Positions 45,877-53,828 of a stretch of 64,000 bases of DNA are shown here, one piece after another (position 1 is the stretch's first letter; each line of letters starts with the position of its first letter). The notes beneath the pieces are model-generated. The model was not told where the DNA came from, made no database searches, and was given only the letters and a program-made list of their open reading frames with translations. Position numbers and translations under genes: made by a program. The stretch is from a bacterium (GTDB lineage: Bacteria > Planctomycetota > UBA8108 > UBA1146), in assembly GCA_029976805.1 (NCBI GenBank), contig JAPOLY010000001.1, forward strand, positions 1 to 64,000, given 5' to 3'.

Positions 45877-46434
45877 ATGGAGATTGCTGTTTATTGTTCA
45901 GCAAGTGATACGATCCGATCTCTCTTTCTGGAGGATGCGGCTGAACTGGGAACCGCCATTGCAAAGCAGGGGCATGCTCTGATCTTTGGGGGAGGGAACA
46001 TCGGTTCGATGGGGCGACTTGGAAGAGCGGTTCACGAATCGCAGGGAAGAGTTGTTTCTGTTATTCCCAAATTTTTTGACGATCAGGGCCTGACTCTCGC
46101 TGAGTCGGATGAAATCATTCTCACCGATGACATGCAGGAACGTCGGAAGATCATGTGGGAAAGAAGCAAGGGAGCTCTGGTTCTTCCCGGTGGTCTGGGG
46201 ACTCTGGAAGAAGCAGTCGAGTTTTTGGTGCTCAATCAGTTGTCACTGATCGACAGGCCTCTGGTTTTTGCAAACATCGATGGATACTGGGATCCGTTCT
46301 TTGAAATGATCGAGCATATGCTCACGGAAAATATGCTGACGGATGAGCATTCAAAAATCTTTGATCAAGCGGACTCCGGAGTCGGAGCATTGAATCGACT
46401 GGAATCGTTGATATCGAAAGATATGAATCCCTGA
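45877..46434 (+). CDS. LOG family protein (cytokinin riboside 5'-monophosphate phosphoribohydrolase-like)
   Basis: A 185-residue Rossmann-like protein of the LOG / lysine-decarboxylase-like family. It has FGGGNIGSMGRLGRAV and the diagnostic PGGLGTLEEAVEFL (PGGxGTxxE). These enzymes release the base from nucleoside 5'-monophosphates. ATG 45877 is preceded by GGAGGGGGCCC. Its stop overlaps the start of the DinB-like gene by one base (TGATG). Confidence 0.88.
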   Translation: MEIAVYCSASDTIRSLFLEDAAELGTAIAKQGHALIFGGGNIGSMGRLGRAVHESQGRVVSVIPKFFDDQGLTLAESDEIILTDDMQERRKIMWERSKGALVLPGGLGTLEEAVEFLVLNQLSLIDRPLVFANIDGYWDPFFEMIEHMLTENMLTDEHSKIFDQADSGVGALNRLESLISKDMNP

Positions 46435-46961
46435 TGAACGATTTTTCGCAAGAAAACAGTTTGCAGACCAACAGTATCCAGCGGTTGGCCTCTTCGCTGG
46501 GGGCGATCACTGCAATGGTGGAATCGATTCCCGAAGCCTCTTCCGACTGGGTAGCAGAATCGGACCAGTGGTGTTTGCGTGAGGTGCTGGGTCACCTGAT
46601 CGATGGTGATCGGGAAATCTTTCGGGCTCGACTGGAGTTGTTCTTTTCAGGATCTTTGGAAGAGTGGCCTGCGCTGGACCCTGAAGAATGGGTGATTGAG
46701 CGAAAATACTCTGAAAGGCCTCTTCGGGAATTATTGAGATTGTTTCAGGATGAAAGACAGAGATCTTTGGCCTGGCTGGCAAGCCTTGAAGATCCGGATT
46801 GGTTTATAGAGAGAACTCTTCCAGACGGTTCATTGAAGGCGGGGGATCTCCTGTTGGCGTGGTGTACTCATGATGTGCTGCATCTGGAGCAGATCGCTCG
46901 CTGGTGCACTGCGAAGGCACTTCACGATCATGACCCTTTCAGAGATGATTTTGCATTCTGA
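46434..46961 (+). CDS. DinB-like four-helix metal-binding protein
   Basis: A 175-residue helical protein of the DinB/YfiT superfamily. Metal-ligand histidines are plausible in VLGHLIDGDREIF and in HDVLHLEQIARW, where two His are spaced four apart. Members include thiol-dependent transferases, but the role of this one is unknown. Coupled to the LOG gene by TGATG. It converges with the thioredoxin-like gene with 23 bases between. Confidence 0.75.
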   Translation: MNDFSQENSLQTNSIQRLASSLGAITAMVESIPEASSDWVAESDQWCLREVLGHLIDGDREIFRARLELFFSGSLEEWPALDPEEWVIERKYSERPLRELLRLFQDERQRSLAWLASLEDPDWFIERTLPDGSLKAGDLLLAWCTHDVLHLEQIARWCTAKALHDHDPFRDDFAF

Positions 46962-46984
46962 TCAGGAATCTCCATCCAGGGGTT

Positions 46985-47998
46985 TTACCGTGGCGGAATC
47001 ATGGGATCCGTCACTTCTATCTCCGTATCCCATTTCTTGTTGAGACGCCGACCTTTCAAAACATGTCTGCGGTAGTTCTTCTCAGAGATTCTTGAGGACT
47101 GAAGAGCGGTCGCCAATTCGGACTCGATTTTTTGATCATAAGCAGACTCGGGAATATGTGAGATCACACTGGAAGTGAGTCCGAATTCTCCAGGTCTGAC
47201 GATGGAAATCCCCGGTTCCTTTGCCGGTAATCCAATTTGCCTGGCTTCTTTTGCAGAATTGGTCAATCCCCAGGCAAGTCTTCCACGGAACGGTTCTTTC
47301 CATGCAAGTAATCGTAATTTGTTCAGCACGGCTTCCGAGACTCGATCTGCAACCACAAGCAATTGCCGATCGCAGGAGGCGACATTCAGGGATCTGCGCA
47401 GATCCTTGCAGGTAGGAAGAGGAGGAAGTCCGGAGGTTACGGATTTGGCTGAATATTTCTGGGAGATGGCATGCATCTCAAGGGCAAGAATTGAAGATTC
47501 CCAACCCACCGATCCTCCAAAGACCATCTGGGGAGAGCGACCTGATTTGCTGAGGCGTGTTTTTCCATCGGGAGCGAGGATCACAAAGACGGTGTTTTCC
47601 AACTCTCCGGTTCTTCCCCGATACAGGCTTTTGAGGAACTTGCCTTCGGTGGCATCTTCGTAGGTGGCGAGTCGGGCACAGACAAATCGCTCTGAGAGTT
47701 TGATCACTTCCGGGTCGGACCAGTAACTCTGGTCCATTTCCTGTTTGCCCGGTCACCAAACTCCAGGGATTCCCCTGCACTGTGGGGCAGCCGAAAGGAG
47801 CAGAATTGGCTTTCCGGTTCTCTCGGCTTCGGCTTTCGCTGCCTGCCAGGTTCCGATCCATGCAATGCTTTTGGGGTACTGGAAAGTGCTCTCGACCGAA
47901 GGAGGAGATTTCGGCGTTGCTTTGGGGTCGTCATGATTCAACCCCACGGCAGTTGTCCACAGGGTCGTAAAGAGGCTGATTGTCAGCAGATTGAACAT
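46985..47998 (-). CDS. TGA-interrupted exported thioredoxin-fold protein; candidate selenoprotein (or nonsense-mutated gene)
   Basis: One reading frame runs from ATG 47998 (with ACGGAG upstream) to 46985, broken only by TGA 47753-47755 at codon 82. Reading through gives 337 residues. A signal peptide (LLTISLFTTLWTTAVG) is followed by a thioredoxin-like start: WIGTWQAAKAEAERTGKPI, LLLSAAPQCRGIPGVW, then TGA, then PGKQEMDQSYWSDPEVIKL. The joined protein reads naturally through the stop, the pattern being that of thioredoxin-fold proteins with a redox site after the first strand. Cys74 lies eight residues before the TGA. TGG before and CCG after do not suggest a frameshift. A two-part hairpin follows the TGA (47710-47752). 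Either the TGA encodes selenocysteine or the gene is broken. Downstream, ATG 47737 has only a very close AGGA, so independent translation of the 250-residue C-part looks weak. Confidence 0.6.
47710..47752 (-). promoter_or_regulatory. SECIS-like stem-loop immediately after in-frame TGA
   Basis: On the minus strand, starting one base after TGA, CCGGG pairs with CCCGG (outer stem, 5 bp) and GGACCAG pairs perfectly with CTGGTCC (inner stem, 7 bp) around the loop AGTTA. The loop starts 24 bases after the TGA and has G at its second place. Published bacterial SECIS models ask for a stem-loop with its apical loop about 16-37 bases after UGA and a G among the first two loop bases; both hold here. Confidence 0.5.
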
Positions 47999-48072
47999 GG
48001 AAATCTCCGTTCCAGTATCCCAAGATAACCCCGTGATCCCCTTACCGGTTTCGCTTTGAAAAGGAAATTCGT

Positions 48073-50013
48073 ATGTCCTCGAAAATCGTTCCCTTTTTTG
48101 CTGTATCCGTGGAGCCGTGTTCTGCGAAACCCCTCTGGCGAAGGGTATTGGCGTATTTCATTCTCCTGTTTGCTCCGGTATCGGTAGTGGCACAGCCGGT
48201 CAATGTGGAATCTCCCTTCCTGCACTGGGAGTTTCGCAGCTCCTACATGGGCGAAGACGGTTCCTTTGTCACTCGGGATGGACGAATCAAGGGGAATGTC
48301 AGTGGAGACCTCTCCCTTGGCGAAGCAGCAGGAGGTGTGGCACTTCTCTCAGAAGGGGGAAGTGGAATGTTGCTGATGGGTGATACATTTTCTGATCTCA
48401 AGGACCTCTTACCCCGAAGAGAGATCACTGTCTCAGGATGGATCTCACAAGAGGAATCCCAGGAGTGGGGCGGCTTGCTGGGATATCTTCAGGACAATGC
48501 AGATTATGAAAAAGGTTGGTTGCTGGGTTCCAGAAAAGGTCAGGCTTGCCTGGCCATTGCTTCAAAAGACAGAGACGACGGGGATGGCTACCTGACCTAC
48601 CTTGCCGGCGGAGAAACGATGAGGCCGGGTCAGTGGTATCACATCGCGGGTACCTATGACGGTCAACGAATGGTGGTTTATCTCAATGGCAAGCAGGTCG
48701 CTGTCTCAGAGGACCAGAGTGGCGACATTCTCTACTCGCAAAACGCTCCTTTTGTGTTGGGTGCTTATCGGGATGACAATGAATTTCATCCTCATGTGGG
48801 AGCATTGCAGGATTTCCGATTGTGGAAGACCGCGTTGAGTGCAGAAGCGATTCAATCTGTTTTTCAAGAGAGACCAGAGTGCACAAATCATGAACCTCCC
48901 AGGCCGCCGCTCAAATTTGCGGTCTCTCCATGGTTGCAATGGGCACAGGATGACGAAATCACGGTCAGTTGTGAAACTTCCATGGACTGTGAAGTGGTCG
49001 TTGAATATGGCAAGGATGACAAACTGGGAGAGGCAGTGTCTTCCTCCTCAGAAGGCAGGTTGCACCATATCAGGCTTCAATCCCTCTCAGAGGGAACACC
49101 TTACTTTTACAGAGTCAGGGCACAGAGGAGCGGTGATACCGATGAAGCACTGGAATCTCCGATTCTGACTTTTCAGACACGAACTGCCAAAGATCAGGCC
49201 TTTGGATTTTTGGTGATCGGGGATACACAAAACAATCCTCTTGTGACGGAGGCGGTCACAGATCTGGCGTGGGGGCACCGTCCCAACTTTGTCGTCCACT
49301 GTGGTGATCTCGTGGGGACCGGTTCCAACAAGAGAGAGTGGGTTCATGAGTTTTTTGCAGGTGCAAAAAATCTCCTTCAAAGAGCACCGATCTTTCCAAC
49401 GCTCGGGAATCATGAACAAAACGCCCAGTTGTACTACGATTACTTCACTCTTCCCGATCCAGAGTTTTATTACGACTATGTTTGGGGAAATACGCACTTT
49501 TTCGTCATCGACACCAACAAGTCCGTGAGTCCAGATACTGATCAGGTCAAGTGGCTCGAAAAAGCTCTCAAGAGGAGCAAGGCTGAATGGAAAGTGGTCT
49601 ATCATCACCATCCGGCATGGACCTCTGACGAAAACGATTACGGGAACACCTGGAAGGGCAGTTCGGCTCAGGGAGTCCTGGCGATTCAGGATCATCTGGT
49701 TCCCATTTATGAACGACATGGTGTGGACGTCGTTTTCAATGGGCATATTCATGTCTATGAGCGCACTTGGCCTATTCGGAACGGCAAGACGGTTGGTCCT
49801 GGCAAAGGTGTTGTTTACATTACTGGGGGTGGTGGAGGCGGACATTTGGAAGGTTTTGCTCCCAATCGAACCTGGTTCAGCAGTAACAAGCGGGTCGATC
49901 ACCACTTCCTGATGGTCAATGTCAACGGCGGTCAAATGGAGATTTCTGCCTATGACATCGAGGGAAGACTGTTTGATCGACTCCTTTTGAACACAACAGA
50001 CAGGCGCAAATGA
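48073..50013 (+). CDS. Exported LamG - purple-acid-phosphatase-like metallophosphoesterase
   Basis: A 646-residue protein. Signal helix near 27-45 (AYFILLFAPVSVVAQ); LamG-like domain (about 48-280: ITVSGWISQEE, WYHIAGTYDGQRMVVYLNG, LQDFRLWKTALS). A fibronectin-like purple acid phosphatase N-domain (about 290-380: SPWLQWAQDDEITVSC, YFYRVRA) is followed by the metallophosphoesterase domain with all motifs: VIGDTQNN, VVHCGDLVGTG, TLGNHEQN, YHHHPAW, FNGHIHVYERT. Expected to hydrolyse phosphate esters outside the cytoplasm; the LamG part may target it to a glycan. The start is ATG 48073 with AAGGAAATTCGT upstream. Overlaps the next gene by ATGA. Confidence 0.87.
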   Translation: MSSKIVPFFAVSVEPCSAKPLWRRVLAYFILLFAPVSVVAQPVNVESPFLHWEFRSSYMGEDGSFVTRDGRIKGNVSGDLSLGEAAGGVALLSEGGSGMLLMGDTFSDLKDLLPRREITVSGWISQEESQEWGGLLGYLQDNADYEKGWLLGSRKGQACLAIASKDRDDGDGYLTYLAGGETMRPGQWYHIAGTYDGQRMVVYLNGKQVAVSEDQSGDILYSQNAPFVLGAYRDDNEFHPHVGALQDFRLWKTALSAEAIQSVFQERPECTNHEPPRPPLKFAVSPWLQWAQDDEITVSCETSMDCEVVVEYGKDDKLGEAVSSSSEGRLHHIRLQSLSEGTPYFYRVRAQRSGDTDEALESPILTFQTRTAKDQAFGFLVIGDTQNNPLVTEAVTDLAWGHRPNFVVHCGDLVGTGSNKREWVHEFFAGAKNLLQRAPIFPTLGNHEQNAQLYYDYFTLPDPEFYYDYVWGNTHFFVIDTNKSVSPDTDQVKWLEKALKRSKAEWKVVYHHHPAWTSDENDYGNTWKGSSAQGVLAIQDHLVPIYERHGVDVVFNGHIHVYERTWPIRNGKTVGPGKGVVYITGGGGGGHLEGFAPNRTWFSSNKRVDHHFLMVNVNGGQMEISAYDIEGRLFDRLLLNTTDRRK

Positions 50014-50885
50014 TCTCTCTTCTTCCTTTGGAATCGGAGCCTGACCTCTCCCTGAATGAATTGGGAGACCAACTCAGGGATCTTCTCGGCGATGAAACCA
50101 TTATTCGTCTCGCGGATGAGGGCAGTACGGTGGTGGCGGAAATCGCTGGGGTTTCTGTCAAGGTCACCCTTTGTGATGAGCCGGTTCCTGCGGAAATCCT
50201 CGAAGGTCCCTTGTCGGCCGCCTGGTATTGGGAAGATGGGGCCTCAGTCCTCCAGCGTCATGAAGCCCATTTGTTTGTGGTGGTCAGTGATCCCCGCCTT
50301 CCTGAGCAGTCTCCTGAAAGTACTTCCGACAGTGAAGCAGTGCCGGATGTCAGCCCCAGCAAGGGGGTGATTGAGATATACCCTGAGGCCCCGGCAGCTC
50401 CTGTTCTCGATGAGGAGGCGATTCGTTTCTCAGTTCAGGATGCCCTGCTTTTGACGAGGGTTTCCCTGTTGCTGGGGGATTGCTGCTCTGCTTTGGCAGT
50501 TTATTGGGATGGATCAACTTCGATTCATTCATGGACCGCCTTTGAAGAATCCTGCGCTGCGATGACCCCGACAAATTTGCCTTTGAGAATCTGGATCGAT
50601 TTCCGGCTTTGGGAAGCCAAGGATGGAACCCGGGGATTAGTCACACGGGGAATGACAGCCCTCGGTCAGCGAGAACTGGAAGTGATTGGTTCTACCAGCA
50701 GTGCCCAACAGATCCGGGCTTGGAGTTATACCGTGGCTCATTATTGCCTCGAAAAGAACAAGGTTCTCGAGCATGGTCAAGCTGTCGGAATATCACCGAA
50801 GGAGTGGATCCGGACATGGATCGTCAACAGTCGCCTCGAACCGGGTTCGTGGGCGATCTGGCTTGACCTTGAGGCGGAAGAATAA
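50010..50885 (+). CDS. Uncharacterised protein, possibly DUF4261-like
   Basis: A 291-residue acidic soluble protein with no signal peptide. The N-terminal SLLPLESEPDLSLNELGDQL and the pattern of two alpha/beta halves with AWYWEDGASVL recall DUF4261, but I hold this loosely. A low-complexity Ser/Pro/Glu stretch (about 95-130) joins the halves. Coupled to the metallophosphoesterase by ATGA and followed six bases later by the epimerase gene, so probably one transcript. No catalytic motif is visible. Confidence 0.6.
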   Translation: MISLLPLESEPDLSLNELGDQLRDLLGDETIIRLADEGSTVVAEIAGVSVKVTLCDEPVPAEILEGPLSAAWYWEDGASVLQRHEAHLFVVVSDPRLPEQSPESTSDSEAVPDVSPSKGVIEIYPEAPAAPVLDEEAIRFSVQDALLLTRVSLLLGDCCSALAVYWDGSTSIHSWTAFEESCAAMTPTNLPLRIWIDFRLWEAKDGTRGLVTRGMTALGQRELEVIGSTSSAQQIRAWSYTVAHYCLEKNKVLEHGQAVGISPKEWIRTWIVNSRLEPGSWAIWLDLEAEE

Positions 50886-50890
50886 CTGCT

Positions 50891-52078
50891 TTGCGAAAAC
50901 TGTTGGCCCTGACCACGAGCCGTGCTGATTGGGGACATTTGTCCTCGCCCCTCAAAGCCCTGCGACGGGTTTCCGGGCTTCAGGTGTCTCTCGCAGCACT
51001 GGGCTCACACCTTTCACCCGAGTTTGGCTACACCGTCGATGACATTCTCGCCGATGGGTTTGAAGTGGATCACCGGGTGGAGTGTCTGCTCAGTAGTGAT
51101 TCTGAACAGGGAATGGCGAAAACCATCGGATTGGCGACCCTCTCTCTTTCCGACCTTTTCGCCAGAGAAAAGCCGGACCAGCTTCTTCTGATCGCCGATC
51201 GTTATGAAATGCTTGCACCCGCCTCTGTTGCTTTGGCTCACAGAATCCCTGTGGCGCACATTGAAGGGGGAGAGGTTTCCGAGGGGGCCATCGATCATGC
51301 CGTCAGACAGGCATTGACCTCGATGTCGCATATCCACTTCGTTCCAACCGCCACTGCCCGCAAAAGGTTGCTGGCTTTCGGAGAAGAACCCTGGCGTATT
51401 CATCAGGTGGGTGCCCCCAGTATCGATCATCTGGTTGCAGGGAAATCACTGTCAGAAGTGGAAGTCCGAAAGACGCTGGATTTGAGAGAGGGTGTTTCTC
51501 CTCTGGTGGTCGCATGGCACCCGACGACCCTTGATGGAAATGTGGCTCTGGAAACAGATCCTTTTTTCGCTGCTCTCGAGACTGTCCGGGAGCCCCTGAT
51601 TTTCTGTTTTCCCAATGCGGATGCAGGTAGCCGGGCGATTCGGGATCGGGCCCGAGAGTATTGTTCTCGTCATGACCACGCCTCGATGCACGTCAATCTT
51701 TCCCATCATCTGTATTGGGGTTTGCTGAGAGTCGCCAAAGGAATCATCGGCAACTCTTCCAGTGGGATTATGGAAGCCCCGGCCATCGAATTGCCCTGTC
51801 TGAATGTGGGCCGTCGCCAACAGGGACGTGAACGCAGTCGCTGCATTGTCGATGTTCCTGCAGTCGAACAGGAAATCGTCACCGGTCTTGCAAAAATCTG
51901 CGACCCCGAATTCAAAGCGTCCCTGAACGGTATGACTCACGCTTATGGAGACGGAAACGCCGGGGAAAGAATGGCATCGGTTTTGGCAGATCTTCCGAGT
52001 CGCGAAAAACTGTTGTTGAAGAGAGCGATGCCCGCAAACAGGATTCCGGAAATTCCCGAGTGGCAACCGGAGGACTGA
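50891..52078 (+). CDS. UDP-N-acetylglucosamine 2-epimerase, NeuC/WecB family
   Basis: A 395-residue GT-B-fold enzyme. TTSRADWGHLSSPL is the N-terminal NeuC-type (hydrolysing) signature, VAHIEGGEVSEGAIDHAVR is the conserved loop carrying the catalytic Asp/Glu/His residues, and IGNSSSGIMEAPAIELPCLNVG is the UDP-binding block. It makes ManNAc (with or without UDP) for surface sugars such as nonulosonic acids. The start is TTG 50891 with GGAAG upstream. It is followed by the convergent murJ gene, 10 bases from its stop. Sugar-precursor supply for cell-surface glycans is likely. Confidence 0.86.
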   Translation: MRKLLALTTSRADWGHLSSPLKALRRVSGLQVSLAALGSHLSPEFGYTVDDILADGFEVDHRVECLLSSDSEQGMAKTIGLATLSLSDLFAREKPDQLLLIADRYEMLAPASVALAHRIPVAHIEGGEVSEGAIDHAVRQALTSMSHIHFVPTATARKRLLAFGEEPWRIHQVGAPSIDHLVAGKSLSEVEVRKTLDLREGVSPLVVAWHPTTLDGNVALETDPFFAALETVREPLIFCFPNADAGSRAIRDRAREYCSRHDHASMHVNLSHHLYWGLLRVAKGIIGNSSSGIMEAPAIELPCLNVGRRQQGRERSRCIVDVPAVEQEIVTGLAKICDPEFKASLNGMTHAYGDGNAGERMASVLADLPSREKLLLKRAMPANRIPEIPEWQPED

Positions 52079-52088
52079 GCTGTCGGAG

Positions 52089-53687
52089 TCAGTTCCTGTT
52101 TTGCAGAGTCCTGCCAGCGGCTGCGCGAATGACCACCCACATCGAGTCAACCTCCGCCACCTTCAGCCAACGACCCACCCCTGTGGCAATCAATACTCCC
52201 AGCAGGATCGCAGTACCCAGAATCAGGTAGGCCCGCCCCGGAAATCCGGGGGTCCAGTCGGTGAGACCCTGAATCCAGTGATGAGCCCCCTGATGAACGA
52301 CGAGAATCAACAGGGTCAATTTCAGTCCTTGGCTCCATCGAAGACGGGGGAGAGTCAGTGATCGACGAATCAATCCCTGCAGTGCCAGCCAGGTGAAGAT
52401 TGCTGAGATGACATAGGACTGGGCAATCAGGTCGGTACCCACCTCGAAGAATCCTCCGAATAGAATGACGGTTTGCAGGATGAGACCGAGCAGCGTGATC
52501 CCCAGTACTGCCTTGCGAAGACCGAGTGTGATGGCGGTTCTCTGCAGGCCGACATTCAAGGCTGCAAAGGGGATCGCCAGGCAGTACCAACTCAGGATTT
52601 CTGCAGTTTTCAGTCCATCCGCGGGTGTGAATTCGCCCCACACAAAAAACGATTGAATTACGAGACCTGCAGTGGCCAGTAGCCCGGCACCGGCGAGTCC
52701 CCCGACAAATGCGGTCAGTCGCTGATTGCGCGTCAGCATTCTGGAGAGCTGTCCCCGTTGTCCCCGGCTGAGGAGGTCTGCGGATTCGTCGGCGGCGACG
52801 ATGCCGCTGCTGACACCGATCAGTGCGATGGGGAAAAAGTGAAATCGGAAAGCGGTTTCGAGGCAGGTCAGGCTTCCGGTCTGCAGCCCCGAGGCGAGAT
52901 GAAAGGCGAGCAGGGAATACGATTGGATGAGAATCTGACTGAGGAGGAGAGCTCCAAAGTCGAGAAGGAAACGGCCATGACCGGGGACCTTCCAGCGCAG
53001 TGTCGGCCAGGGGATCGGGGCATGACGGGAAACATCGCGAAGCATCCCCAGAGCCCCCAGCAAGGCACCTCCCAGAAAGGCCCAGATCCACCCCTGTGCC
53101 CGTTCAAGGTCCGAGACTCCCATGACCAACATGATGCTTCCGGAGGCCAACAGGGTCAGATTCTGGAAGATCTGTGGCCTCAGAGCCTGAGAGTCCTGGC
53201 GATGGCAGTGCAGCAAACCTCTGAAGACGGCAAAGAAGGGAACGAGGGCGAGATAGGGCAGGAGGCTTCGCAGTCCGCGGACTGCCTGATCCCTGTTCTC
53301 GAGTCCGGGAAAAACCGTACCGATGATCCAATCGGCCTGCCAGGCGAGCACGGTGAGAAGGGTCAGCGACAGCAGGGTGATGGACCCCATCGCCGCACGG
53401 GCGAATTGATGACTGGCAGTGGAATCCGCAGACTGCTGTTGCTCCCGGTAGGCCGGTGAAAAAGAGGCAGAAAGCGCTCCTTCAGAAAGCATGTCGCGGA
53501 GAATCACCGGAATTCGCAGTGCCGCCCGAAGTGCATCCGCAGTGGCACTGGCACCCAACAAGGTGGTGAGAAGAATATCCCTGAAGAGGCCGAGGATTCT
53601 GGAGATCAGCATCGTTCTGCCGAGAGGGCCGACCCGACGTACCTCCGCATCGCCTCGATCAGTTTTTGGCGAGTTCTCAGGGGGCAT
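52089..53687 (-). CDS. murJ: Lipid II flippase MurJ (MviN family)
   Basis: A 532-residue polytopic membrane protein of the MOP superfamily. The N-terminal MLISRILGLFRDILLTTLLG, followed by SEGALSASFSPAYREQ, is the family signature with the conserved RD pair and the SEGA/AF-P region. About 13-14 helices follow. MurJ moves lipid II across the inner membrane for peptidoglycan synthesis, which planctomycetes also make. ATG 53687 follows GAGGAGAAGTG; GTG 53690 is an alternative. Other MOP exporters of surface polysaccharide are possible given the nearby epimerase. Confidence 0.87.
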   Translation of the reverse strand: MPPENSPKTDRGDAEVRRVGPLGRTMLISRILGLFRDILLTTLLGASATADALRAALRIPVILRDMLSEGALSASFSPAYREQQQSADSTASHQFARAAMGSITLLSLTLLTVLAWQADWIIGTVFPGLENRDQAVRGLRSLLPYLALVPFFAVFRGLLHCHRQDSQALRPQIFQNLTLLASGSIMLVMGVSDLERAQGWIWAFLGGALLGALGMLRDVSRHAPIPWPTLRWKVPGHGRFLLDFGALLLSQILIQSYSLLAFHLASGLQTGSLTCLETAFRFHFFPIALIGVSSGIVAADESADLLSRGQRGQLSRMLTRNQRLTAFVGGLAGAGLLATAGLVIQSFFVWGEFTPADGLKTAEILSWYCLAIPFAALNVGLQRTAITLGLRKAVLGITLLGLILQTVILFGGFFEVGTDLIAQSYVISAIFTWLALQGLIRRSLTLPRLRWSQGLKLTLLILVVHQGAHHWIQGLTDWTPGFPGRAYLILGTAILLGVLIATGVGRWLKVAEVDSMWVVIRAAAGRTLQNRN

Positions 53688-53773
53688 CACTTCTCCTCTT
53701 TGCAGCCTCGAGGCCGAATGATAGCGGATTCCCGTGGAGTATGGCTATCGACGATTCGACACCGACAAAAAAA

Positions 53774-53802
53774 GAGGCCCGGGAGTGATTCTCCCGGGCC
53801 TC
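53774..53802 (-). terminator. Intrinsic terminator of the following dockerin gene
   Basis: Perfect 12-bp stem GAGGCCCGGGAG/CTCCCGGGCCTC, five-base loop, followed on the minus strand by seven T. It lies 27 bases after the stop of the dockerin gene at 53829. Confidence 0.92.
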
Positions 53803-53828
53803 CAATCTGCCTTGTTCCTGAAGAAAGA

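Noticed and set aside
47740-47770. Frameshift as the cause of the split thioredoxin-like gene
   Set aside because: Both halves lie in the same frame, so only a stop codon separates them; a sequencing substitution remains possible.
47753-47998. Treating the 81-codon upstream piece and the 250-codon downstream piece as two separate genes
   Set aside because: They share one frame, join into one fold, and the downstream ATG has only a very close AGGA; one interrupted gene explains both better.
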